Below the pieces are notes generated by a model. It was given only the letters and a program-made list of their open reading frames with translations, was not told where the DNA came from and did not search any database. Below, in pieces: positions 28,631 through 37,130 of a stretch of DNA of 64,000 nucleotides (positions within the stretch are counted from its first letter, which is position 1; each line of letters begins with the position of its first letter). Origin of the DNA: Akkermansia muciniphila (GTDB lineage: Bacteria; Verrucomicrobiota; Verrucomicrobiia; Verrucomicrobiales; Akkermansiaceae); contig CAMCCX010000001.1 in NCBI GenBank assembly GCA_945873305.1, positions 1-64,000 on the forward strand, given 5' to 3'. The position numbers and the translations under genes are program-made.

Positions 28631-29368
28631 GTGCGTTTTTTGATTCCGTTCATCGCCTGCACGTCCATCGTCCTCGCGCATGAGGATAACAGCGAACTGA
28701 TCTTTGGCCGTTTTTTCGACGGCGAGGACGGATGGAACTTCCATGAGCACGTCGATTACGAAAGCCGCTACGCTTCGGAGGGGCGGGACGCGCTGGATGG
28801 AGACAGTCTGTTTTCCGGGACTTTCGAGGCGGGATGGAACGCTCTATCCGCCGGCATTTGGTATGCCAAAAGCCCCAACCAGTCGTATGACGAGCTCCAG
28901 CTTTCCACCGCCCTGAGCTGGGTATGGAAGGATCTGGAGTGTTATATGTCCTATACCCATCTCCGTTTTCCGCAGGATGGGGGGCACGACCATGAAATCG
29001 GTGCCGGAGTCTCGTGGGCAGGGCTTCCCGGGGAGGTCGCGCTGGGTGTGGACGCCTACTATTCCTTTGACGCCGATGGCACGTTCATCGTGACGGCGCT
29101 GAGTCGGGAGTTCGAACTGAATGACCGGCTACAACTCACTCCGGCCGTCGTTTTCGGGGTGAACCAAGGCTACGTCACCGATGGTCACGACGGCGCGAAC
29201 CACTTCGAGCTGAGGCTGGGCGGTGCGTATTCGTTTACGGAGGCGCTCGCATTGACGGCTCATTTGAGCTATAATCTGGCGATTGATCGCGATGCGGCGC
29301 GATTCTCCGGAGACGAACTCCTGAGGAATTTCCTCCACGTCGGTGTCGGACTGGCTTACGAGTTCTGA
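28631..29368 (+). CDS. Putative outer-membrane beta-barrel protein
   Basis: Signal peptide-like N-terminus, alternating beta strands, terminal VGVGLAYEF. Confidence 0.5.
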   Translation: MRFLIPFIACTSIVLAHEDNSELIFGRFFDGEDGWNFHEHVDYESRYASEGRDALDGDSLFSGTFEAGWNALSAGIWYAKSPNQSYDELQLSTALSWVWKDLECYMSYTHLRFPQDGGHDHEIGAGVSWAGLPGEVALGVDAYYSFDADGTFIVTALSREFELNDRLQLTPAVVFGVNQGYVTDGHDGANHFELRLGGAYSFTEALALTAHLSYNLAIDRDAARFSGDELLRNFLHVGVGLAYEF

Positions 29369-30180
29369 GGCGGGTTGGTGAGCGTCGCCGCGACGGATTC
29401 CGCGGCGTCGATGAACGACCGGAAATGCGGCTGCCAGCCGGTGGCGCGGAGTTTTGCGTTGGAGACCTGCTTGTGCGTCCAGCCGCGCTTGCGGTTGAGG
29501 TCGCGCGGGCCGGACGGGGGCAGCGGGCGGGAGAAAATTCCGGCCAGTTTTTCATAACAGCCGAGCTGGCTGAGCGGGGTGGAGTCGCTGACGTTGAAGA
29601 CGCCGGCGGCTTGCGTGGCGGCGAGGTGATAGATCGCGCGCGCCGCGTCGTCGCGGTGGATTTGGTTGAGGAAACGCCGGCCGTCTTCCTCGATCACCGC
29701 CTCGCCGCTGAGGAATTTTTTCAAAATCACGCTGCGGCCGGGGCCGTAAATTCCTGCCAGTCGCGCGACCACGCCGCCAGCCGCGAGGGTGACGCGCTCG
29801 GCTTCCAACAACAAGCTGCCGGTCTCGCGGTCCGGGGTGGCCGGACTTTCCTCGGTGACGAACGAGCCGTCGGTCTGCGCGTAAACCGAGGTGCTCGAGG
29901 TGAACAACAACGGCGTGCCGGGAAATTTCTCGGCTAGATTCCGGCAGCCATCGACATAGACACGCTGATAGGCTTCCGCTCCGCCGCGGCCGGAAGCGGC
30001 GCAGTGGACGATGAAATCGGCGGGCGGGAGCTTGGCGACGTCATCGGGATTTCCCACGTCGCAGGGGACCGTGTCGTTGTCGCCGGAGAGCGAGGTGGCG
30101 GTGACTTCCCAGCCGTGCTCGCGGAATTCCCGGGTGACCGCCTGGCCGAGGTAACCGTGGCCGATGAGCAGGAGATTCAT
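29356..30180 (-). CDS. NAD-dependent epimerase/dehydratase family (SDR) protein
   Basis: MNLLLIGHGYLGQAVTREF Rossmann start; TSSTSVYAQTDG. Confidence 0.75.
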   Translation of the reverse strand: MNLLLIGHGYLGQAVTREFREHGWEVTATSLSGDNDTVPCDVGNPDDVAKLPPADFIVHCAASGRGGAEAYQRVYVDGCRNLAEKFPGTPLLFTSSTSVYAQTDGSFVTEESPATPDRETGSLLLEAERVTLAAGGVVARLAGIYGPGRSVILKKFLSGEAVIEEDGRRFLNQIHRDDAARAIYHLAATQAAGVFNVSDSTPLSQLGCYEKLAGIFSRPLPPSGPRDLNRKRGWTHKQVSNAKLRATGWQPHFRSFIDAAESVAATLTNPPQNS

Positions 30181-31352
30181 GGTTGGGCGGCGGCGTTTTG
30201 GAACGCACCGCGCAGCTCGGAGCCGTCGGCACCGCCTTGGTTGGTGAAATTCGAGCGTTGGACCAGCAGCAGGTAAATCCGCTGTTTCACCGGATCAATC
30301 CACGCTTGGGTGCCGAACAGCCCGCCGTGGCCGAAGGTTCCCGGCGAGAGCGGGGCGGTCACGCCCTGAGGTTCCCGGACGATGCTCCAGCCCAGCCCCC
30401 AAGCGCTGCCGGGGATGAATCCGCTGGCGAGATCGCCGCTCTGAACGCGGGTCATTTGGCGCACGGTTTCCTCTTTCAAAAAGCGTTTCCCGCCCGACTC
30501 GCCGCCGCGGAGGATCATTTGCGCGAATTTCAAATAATCCGCCGCGGTGGAAAACAAGCCGCCGTTCGCTAGCGGGTAGCGCGACTTGTCGGCGATGGAT
30601 TTGCCGCCGAGGAAGGTGATTTGAGATTGCTGCAATTGCCCGTCCTCGCCCCGCTTGTAGGAATTCGCGAGGCGCGAAAGCTGCGCGGCGCTCGGGTAAA
30701 AACTCGTGTCCGCCATTCCCAGCGGGCCGAGAAGCCGCTCTTGCAGGAACTCGGGAAACGCCTTGCCGGAAACGACCTCCACGACGCGCGCCGCCGCGTT
30801 GATCCCGGTCTGGCAATACTGCCACTTGCTGCCGGGCGCAAAAACCAGCGGCTTCGCGGCAAATAGCGGCATCAGCTGCTTGAGCGTGGTGACGCTTTCG
30901 CTTTCCTCCCCCGTGACTTCGCTCAAGCCGCTGGTGTGGGTGAGGCATTGCTGGATCGTGATGCCCGCCTTGTCGCCCGTGAACTCCGGCAGGTATTTGG
31001 AAACCGGGTCGTCCACCGAAAGTTTCCCCTCCTCCTGCATCATCATCACGGCGGTGGCCGTGACCGGCTTGGTCATCGAGGCGATCCAAAAAATCGAGTT
31101 CGCCGTCATCGGCCGGTCCTTTTCAATATCCGCCAGCCCCGCCGCGGAAAGGTGCAGGATTTTTTCCCCGTCCGCCACCAACGTCACGGAGCCGGAAATT
31201 TCCTTCGACTCCACGAAACCCTTCATCCGCTCGGCCACCGCCTCCATCACCGGCGGTGCGGCGTGCAGCGGGCCGAACATGGCGGCGGCTGAAATCAAAC
31301 GGCGCGAGATCATTGTCATGGAGCAAGGCAACCGGAATTCTCCGCCCGCCAC
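30177..31352 (-). CDS. Class C beta-lactamase-like serine hydrolase
   Basis: FWIASMTKPVTATAVMMMQEEGKLSVDDPVSKYLPEF (SxxK). Confidence 0.85.
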   Translation of the reverse strand: MAGGEFRLPCSMTMISRRLISAAAMFGPLHAAPPVMEAVAERMKGFVESKEISGSVTLVADGEKILHLSAAGLADIEKDRPMTANSIFWIASMTKPVTATAVMMMQEEGKLSVDDPVSKYLPEFTGDKAGITIQQCLTHTSGLSEVTGEESESVTTLKQLMPLFAAKPLVFAPGSKWQYCQTGINAAARVVEVVSGKAFPEFLQERLLGPLGMADTSFYPSAAQLSRLANSYKRGEDGQLQQSQITFLGGKSIADKSRYPLANGGLFSTAADYLKFAQMILRGGESGGKRFLKEETVRQMTRVQSGDLASGFIPGSAWGLGWSIVREPQGVTAPLSPGTFGHGGLFGTQAWIDPVKQRIYLLLVQRSNFTNQGGADGSELRGAFQNAAAQP

Positions 31353-31376
31353 AATCCCGAAACCACGACGCCCCCT

Positions 31377-31400
31377 CCCGGCTGAGACAGCCGGGACACT
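31377..31400. repeat. Partial copy of the TGTCTCAGNCGG palindromic repeat seen at 20267-20333
   Basis: tcccggctgagacagccgggacac. Confidence 0.55.
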
Positions 31401-31464
31401 TTCTCTCGGTGTGCTAGAAATTTCCGCTGGGTAACGGCTGCGGGTTGTTTAGTTTCCCGGGCAA

Positions 31465-31683
31465 ATGAATTTCAGCCTGGATCCCTACAACCTTCTCGCG
31501 GGCTTTATCTTCGGCACCATCGGCTGGGGGGCGTTTTCCTATGGGCGGCGGCTGGACTTGTGGCAGCCGCGGGCGATCGGGGTGGCATTGATGGTTTATC
31601 CTTATCTGTTTACCAATAACTGGGCGCTGTGGGGGATCGGCGTGGGGTTGATGGTGCTGCTGTGGTTTTACCATCACGAGTGA
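31465..31683 (+). CDS. Small membrane protein
   Basis: 72 aa with two hydrophobic segments; unobstructed ORF between annotated genes. Confidence 0.5.
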   Translation: MNFSLDPYNLLAGFIFGTIGWGAFSYGRRLDLWQPRAIGVALMVYPYLFTNNWALWGIGVGLMVLLWFYHHE

Positions 31684-31741
31684 GATGGCACCGGATTTCC
31701 CTTGGCAGAAGGGCGGTTTTTCCCGCTAGTTTCCCCCGCCC

Positions 31742-32704
31742 ATGCCAACCGAAGCGATCCTTTCCACCGTGCGCCAATTCCTCGGAGTGGACCCGACCGT
31801 GCGAATCACGCTCGAGCCGATCAAACGCGGCGCCTCGGGCCGCACCATCGTGCGGGTGAAAACTCCGGGCCACGAGCCGTTCATCGGAGTGCACTGGAAC
31901 GAGGAGCGCGAGGATAACTCGCAGTTTGTCCCGGTCGCGCAGTTCCTGAAACAGGCGAAACTCCGGGTGCCGACCATCATTCATGACCGGGCGAGGTATC
32001 GCGTGGCGCTCGTCGAGGACTTGGGCGACGTCGATTTGCTCTCGCTGAAAAACCGGCCGTTCGCCGAGCGGCTGCCGTATTACCGGATGGCGTTCGAGCA
32101 GGTGGACAAGCTGTTTTACGCGAAGCCCGCGAAGGAGTTCCACCTGATGCCGCCCTTCGACGCGGCGCTCTACCGTTGGGAGCAGAACTACTTTTTCGAG
32201 TTTCTCGTCGAGGAATTCCTGGGCATGGATGCCGACGAGCTTCGCAAAAACGAGGCGTTCACCGACCTCTCGCAGCGCCTCGGCACGGTGGCGCGGCATC
32301 TGGTGCATCGGGATTTCCAGTCGCAAAATCTGATGATCAAGGACGACAAGGTCTGGCTCATCGACTTCCAAGGGCTCCGCCGCGGACGTCAGGAATATGA
32401 TCTCGCGTCGCTGATTTTCGACCCTTACCTCGACCATTCCGCCGAGGAACGGGAGCAGCTGCTCAAGCTTTGGGAAGAAATCGCCGACGAGCGGCCGCTG
32501 GAAAAACTGTTCCACGAATGTGCGGCGCAGCGCCTGATGCAGGCGCTCGGAGCCTTCGCCAACATTGTGAAAAACCGGGGCGACGAGTGGTATCGTCCGC
32601 ACATCGCCACGGCCGCGCGGCTGCTCGGCGAGGTGACCGCCGGCACGCCGCTGGAGGCTCCGCTCGCGCCGGTTCTCAAGGCGATCCGCCAATCCGAAAA
32701 GTGA
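31742..32704 (+). CDS. Aminoglycoside phosphotransferase-like kinase (AmgK-like)
   Basis: LVHRDFQSQNLMIKDDKVWLIDFQGLRRGRQEYDLASLIFDPY. Confidence 0.82.
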   Translation: MPTEAILSTVRQFLGVDPTVRITLEPIKRGASGRTIVRVKTPGHEPFIGVHWNEEREDNSQFVPVAQFLKQAKLRVPTIIHDRARYRVALVEDLGDVDLLSLKNRPFAERLPYYRMAFEQVDKLFYAKPAKEFHLMPPFDAALYRWEQNYFFEFLVEEFLGMDADELRKNEAFTDLSQRLGTVARHLVHRDFQSQNLMIKDDKVWLIDFQGLRRGRQEYDLASLIFDPYLDHSAEEREQLLKLWEEIADERPLEKLFHECAAQRLMQALGAFANIVKNRGDEWYRPHIATAARLLGEVTAGTPLEAPLAPVLKAIRQSEK

Positions 32705-34098
32705 CCAGCTCGTTCCATCGCCGGCTGCGGCTGCTGCTTGTTTCGGCGGCGGCGCTGGTGGTTTGGATCGTGGCACCGGGCACCGGACTGGACCGCGCGG
32801 CCTTCACCACGGTGGCCCGGAGCTTAGTGAATCCGCCGCTTTTCGTCAGTGGAAATGGAACCCGCGCGGATCCGTGGAAGCTGCGGGCATTTTCCCCGGA
32901 CTCGAAGTCAGACCGCCGCAACGCTCCGGTGATCGTCGCGCTGGAAGACGATCCGGAGGGCTTTTTCCAATCCTCGCCGCCCGCGCCCATCGACCTGGCG
33001 GTGATTTTCACGAATTTCCACCGGCTCGGCGCGAAAAAGGCGGCCGCGGCCGCGGTGCTGGCTTGGGAAACTCCGGACCCGATCGGGCTGGCGGCGTTGG
33101 AGAAATCGCTGGCGCGCTTCGATTCGCTGGTGATGGCCGCGCCGCTTTCCCGCGGCGCGGTCGCCTCGGCAATGCCGCGGGCGTTCCGCCGCGCATCGAT
33201 CCCCCTGTCGGCCGTGCGGGGAGACACCTCGTCGCTGCCGGTGGTCAACCGGGTCCCGATTCCCGGCGTGATCTTGGGCGGACAAAACGCGCTGGCGGGA
33301 TTTTCCGTGCTCGAAGCCGAAGCGGCGGATCGCTTTCCCCCGCTGCTGGCGCGCTGGGAGGACCGCGTGGTTCTCGGCTTTCCGCTGCTCACCGTGCTCC
33401 AGCGGCTCGATCTCCCGACCGACGGCGTGGAAGTGCGGCTCGGCGAATACCTCAAACTCAGCCCGGCCGGGCCGACCGTTCCGATCGACGATTACGGCCG
33501 CCTCGCCGTGCCGCTGAAACCGATCCGCGGCCTCGCCGAAATTTCCGCCGAGGCGTCGATCGATGGCGGCGACGATTTGTTCCCGAAACAAGCGCCCGAC
33601 CCGGTCATCCTGCGCGACGACCGCAGCGCCGCGGAACCCGCGACGCGGACCTTCTCGCAGAATCTATCCGCCACGATCGCCGCCATCGCGTCCGACGAGG
33701 GACTGGCCGAGGTCCGCGAATATCCGCGGCTGGCGCCAGTCTGGGAAATCGAGTTTCTGGCGGTGTTCGTCGTCGTTCTCACGCTGCTTTGCGGCGCGGC
33801 GGATTTCACGCGGCGGCTGGGTTTCCTGGTGGTCGCCGGCGTCTGTCTATCCGCGCAATGGATCGCTCTTGGAATGGCGTCCGTCTGGCTGCCCGGCCTG
33901 GCGGTGCTCGCCGCGATTTTGACGGCGCTCGCCGCTACACGAGTGATCCGTGAAATGGCTCCAAAGCCGGTTCCCGAACCCGCGCCGCCGGCGAGAAAAC
34001 CCCGCGCCCCTTCAAAACAAGCTCCGCCTGAGAAAAAGGCACCCGCGAAAAAGACGGCCGCCAAAAAAGCCGGCTCTCGCCGCAAATCGGAAGATTAG
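32701..34098 (+). CDS. CHASE2-like membrane protein with Lys/Ala/Pro-rich tail
   Basis: GTG start overlapping the upstream stop; extracytoplasmic region then TM segments, tail APEKKAPAKKTAAKKAGSRRK. Confidence 0.5.
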   Translation: MTSSFHRRLRLLLVSAAALVVWIVAPGTGLDRAAFTTVARSLVNPPLFVSGNGTRADPWKLRAFSPDSKSDRRNAPVIVALEDDPEGFFQSSPPAPIDLAVIFTNFHRLGAKKAAAAAVLAWETPDPIGLAALEKSLARFDSLVMAAPLSRGAVASAMPRAFRRASIPLSAVRGDTSSLPVVNRVPIPGVILGGQNALAGFSVLEAEAADRFPPLLARWEDRVVLGFPLLTVLQRLDLPTDGVEVRLGEYLKLSPAGPTVPIDDYGRLAVPLKPIRGLAEISAEASIDGGDDLFPKQAPDPVILRDDRSAAEPATRTFSQNLSATIAAIASDEGLAEVREYPRLAPVWEIEFLAVFVVVLTLLCGAADFTRRLGFLVVAGVCLSAQWIALGMASVWLPGLAVLAAILTALAATRVIREMAPKPVPEPAPPARKPRAPSKQAPPEKKAPAKKTAAKKAGSRRKSED

Positions 34099-34304
34099 AT
34101 ACGATCCATTCGTCCTGTCAGACGATTTCACACTGCATCGCAAACCATGAACACAGGTAAGGTTTGGATAGGTCTCGGTAGCCTCGTCGTCGGTCTGGCA
34201 GGAGGCTATTTTATCCCGCGCTCCGACGAGCGGATTCCCGAGCAAGCGCTGGTCTCCGCCTTCCACCCTCGCCCGCGCCTGGGGAGAGGAGCAGGAAGAA
34301 TGAC

Positions 34305-34390
34305 TCGCGCAAAGCCGCAAAGGCGCAAAGTTTTAAGAATCCAGAAATCCAAAACCCTTTCTTCCTTTGCGTCTTCGCGCCTTTGCGCGA
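34305..34390. repeat. 86-bp hairpin element R, copy A
   Basis: 26-bp arm TCGCGCAAAGCCGCAAAGGCGCAAAG, 34-nt centre, arm CTTTGCGTCTTCGCGCCTTTGCGCGA. Confidence 0.92.
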
Positions 34391-34498
34391 GAAAATCTTA
34401 ATCCCCACCCCGCCAACCGCGAACTGATCACCCGCTTCGAGCAAAAGATCCTCAATCCACCCTCGCCCGCGTCTGGGGAGAGGAGAAGGAAGAATGAC

Positions 34499-34584
34499 TC
34501 GCGCAAAGCCGCAAAGGTGCAAAGTTTTAAGAATCCAGAAATGCAAAACCCTTTCTTCCTTTGCGCCTCCGCGCCTTTCCGCGA
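34499..34584. repeat. 86-bp hairpin element R, copy B
   Basis: Same element with a few substitutions; shares upstream module ccaccctcgcccgcgtctggggagagga with copy A. Confidence 0.92.
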
Positions 34585-34610
34585 ACTATTCTTCAATCAA
34601 AACCACAATC

Positions 34611-34994
34611 ATGACCGAAAACGAAATCAGCAAAATTGTCGTCGATGCCGCAGTGAAGCTCCATCAGGAGCTCGGCCCCGGACTGCTTGAATCCGTCTAT
34701 GAAACCGCGCTCGCCTACCTTCTTCTCAAGCGCGGCTTGTCCTGCGTCCGCCAGCACCCCATTCCGATCCACTACGACGGACTTGAATTCGACGAAGGCT
34801 TCCGAGCCGATATTGTGGTCAACAACCTCGTCATCCTCGAACTGAAATCCGTCGAAAACATCTCTCCGGTTCATCGCAAGCAGATCCAGACCTACATCCG
34901 ACTCGCTGATAAAAAGCTCGGCCTGCTATTGAACTTCGGCGCACCGCTCATGCGTGACGGCATCGTCCGCGCCGTCAACAACCTGCCCGAATAA
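34611..34994 (+). CDS. GxxExxY protein (PD-(D/E)XK nuclease superfamily, PDDEXK_3 type)
   Basis: GPGLLESVYE motif (G-L-L-E-S-V-Y), FRADIVVNNLVILELKSVENISPVHRKQIQTYIRLADKKLGLLLNFGAPLMRDGIVRAVN. Confidence 0.95.
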   Translation: MTENEISKIVVDAAVKLHQELGPGLLESVYETALAYLLLKRGLSCVRQHPIPIHYDGLEFDEGFRADIVVNNLVILELKSVENISPVHRKQIQTYIRLADKKLGLLLNFGAPLMRDGIVRAVNNLPE

Positions 34995-34998
34995 GTTC

Positions 34999-35085
34999 TC
35001 GCGCAAAGCCGCCAAGGCGCAAAGCTTTAAGAATCCAGAACTCCAAAACCCTTCTCTTCCTTTGCGTCTCCGCGCCTTTGCGCGA
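34999..35085. repeat. 87-bp hairpin element R, copy C
   Basis: Begins 4 nt after the GxxExxY stop codon. Confidence 0.92.
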
Positions 35086-35137
35086 GAAACTCTTCCCTCG
35101 TCCGCGTCTGGGAGGGAGAACCCATCGGAAGAAGGGC

Positions 35138-35223
35138 TCGCGCAAAGCCGCAAAGCCGCAAAGTTTGAAGAGTCCAGAAATCCAAAACCCTTTCTTCCTT
35201 TGCGTCTCCGCGCCTTTGCGCGA
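35138..35223. repeat. 86-bp hairpin element R, copy D
   Basis: Same hairpin, upstream of argB. Confidence 0.92.
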
Positions 35224-35327
35224 GAAAATCTTCATTTCGGCCTCGCCCGCGTGTGGGGAGAAGAAGCATCGGAAGCAACAAGCTTGAAACTTCCACCCGG
35301 TGATGGGAAAACCCACTCACGCCCGCC

Positions 35328-36197
35328 ATGGACCCCATCGAAAAAGCCAACACCCTCATCGAAGCCCTGCCCTATCTGCAAGCTTTCCGCGGCACGACCT
35401 TCCTCATCAAAATGGGCGGCTCCGCGATGGAAGACCCGGATCTGGTGGCCCGCGTCATGCGCGACATCGTTTTCCTGGAAGTCGCCGGCATCAATCCCAT
35501 CGTCGTCCACGGCGGCGGCAAGGCGATCTCCGCGGCGATGGAAGCCGCCGGGCTTGAGGCGAAATTCGTCGGCGGATTCCGCGTCACGACGGACGAGGCC
35601 ATCGACATCGTCGCCCGCGTTCTATCGGAGGAAATCAACCCCGGCCTGGTCCGCATGATCCGCGATTTCGGCGGCAAGGCGGTCGGCATTCCGGGCAACG
35701 ACGTTTTCCTCGGCGAGAAAATCAAAGGCACGGACGCTGACGGAAACCGCGTCGATATCGGCCGCGTCGGCGAAGTCGTGGGCTGCCAGCTCGCGCACAT
35801 GGACGCCGCGCACCAGGCCGGAATCGTCCCGGTGATTTCCCCGCTCGCCGCCGAGCTCGCCACCGGCAAGCCGCTCAACATCAACGCCGACCTCGCCGCC
35901 GCCGCGCTGGCGAAGGAACTCCGCGTGGCGAAACTGGTCTATCTCTCGGACGTTCCCGGCCTGCTGTCCGACCCCAAAGACCCGTCCACGCTGGTCAAGT
36001 CCGTCACCCGCAAGGAAGCCGACGCGATGATCGCGGACGGCACGATTTCCGGCGGCATGATCCCGAAAATCCGCAGCGCCGTGGACGCGCTCAACGCCGG
36101 GGTTAGAAAAGTCCACTTCGTCGATGGCCGCCTGCCGCACGCGCTGCTGTTGGAAATTTTCACCGACGGCGGCATCGGCACCGAAGTGGTGCGCTAA
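35328..36197 (+). CDS. argB: Acetylglutamate kinase
   Basis: FLIKMGGSAMEDPDLVARVMRDIVFLEVAGINPIVVHGGGKAIS; NINADLAAAALA. Confidence 0.95.
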   Translation: MDPIEKANTLIEALPYLQAFRGTTFLIKMGGSAMEDPDLVARVMRDIVFLEVAGINPIVVHGGGKAISAAMEAAGLEAKFVGGFRVTTDEAIDIVARVLSEEINPGLVRMIRDFGGKAVGIPGNDVFLGEKIKGTDADGNRVDIGRVGEVVGCQLAHMDAAHQAGIVPVISPLAAELATGKPLNINADLAAAALAKELRVAKLVYLSDVPGLLSDPKDPSTLVKSVTRKEADAMIADGTISGGMIPKIRSAVDALNAGVRKVHFVDGRLPHALLLEIFTDGGIGTEVVR

Positions 36198-37081
36198 CCG
36201 ATCCGCGCCGCGATGTGGAACGCGGCGGCGAAGAAAACCAGCTGCACGCCACCGAGCGCGAGCAGGCGGTTGAAGGCCGGGCCCGGCGGAATCGTCATCA
36301 CGCCCCAGATGATCCGCAGGCCGATGAGAAACACCGGAGCTCCCGCGATGGCCAGCGACGGGTGGCCGAAGGCGATCCAGCCGAGGCCGGCGAACACCGC
36401 GATTTTCACTTCCAGCCAGATGACCGCCACCGCGAGTTTCGGGCCGAAGCGGACGGCCAGCGTGCGCTTGCCGGTGGTCGCGTCCTCCTCGCGGTCGCGC
36501 AGGTTGTTGATGGAAATGAGGACCGAGGACAGCATGCCGATCTGCAGTCCTAGCAGCAACGCCTCGCGCGGCCATTCGCCGGTCTGGATGAACACCGTGC
36601 CGGCCACCGCCACCAGCCCGAAGAAGCCGATCACGAACAGCTCGCCCATCCCGCGGTAGGCAAGCGGAAACGGCCCGCCGGTGTAGCCGTAGGCGAGAAA
36701 CAGCGAGGGAATCCCGATGGCGACGATGGGCCAGCCGCGGGCTTGATAGAGCGCCACTCCGCAAAGCACCGCGACTCCGAGAAACAGCGTCGCCAGCCGC
36801 ATCACCGTTTGCGGTTGCATCATCCCCGAGGCCGTGACCCGCGTCGGGCCGAGCCGGCGCTCGGTGTCCGCGCCTTTGCGGGCGTCGATCGCGTCGTTGA
36901 AAAAGTTCGTCGCGATCTGGATCGCCACCGCGCCGCCGAGCGTGCAGAGAGCTAGCAGGAAATCGAAAGAGCCGCTGAGTTTCCAGGCGAGCACACAGCC
37001 CGCCCACACCGGGACGACGGCGGCGGGCAAGGTCTTCGGGCGCGCCGCGAGGACGCAGGCTTTGAGGGTGGAAGCGGTCAC
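36194..37081 (-). CDS. menA: 1,4-dihydroxy-2-naphthoate polyprenyltransferase (UbiA family)
   Basis: ARPKTLPAAVVPVWAG, NFFNDAIDARKGADTERRLGPTRV. Confidence 0.88.
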   Translation of the reverse strand: MTASTLKACVLAARPKTLPAAVVPVWAGCVLAWKLSGSFDFLLALCTLGGAVAIQIATNFFNDAIDARKGADTERRLGPTRVTASGMMQPQTVMRLATLFLGVAVLCGVALYQARGWPIVAIGIPSLFLAYGYTGGPFPLAYRGMGELFVIGFFGLVAVAGTVFIQTGEWPREALLLGLQIGMLSSVLISINNLRDREEDATTGKRTLAVRFGPKLAVAVIWLEVKIAVFAGLGWIAFGHPSLAIAGAPVFLIGLRIIWGVMTIPPGPAFNRLLALGGVQLVFFAAAFHIAARIG

Positions 37082-37130
37082 GGGCGGAGTGAAACCCGGA
37101 CCGCGCGCCGAATCGACATCATTTCCCGAT

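Noticed and set aside
27408-28643. 411-aa plus-strand ORF
   Set aside because: Antisense to pheS; low-complexity translation with no recognisable domain.
31610-32776. 388-aa minus-strand ORF
   Set aside because: Antisense to the phosphotransferase-like gene.
34494-35359. ORFs translating as RKGAETQRKKGF.../LRLRAFAREN
   Set aside because: Translations of the 86-bp hairpin element, not proteins.
35622-37007. 461-aa minus-strand ORF
   Set aside because: Overlaps argB antisense and menA out of frame; both real genes have clear motifs.
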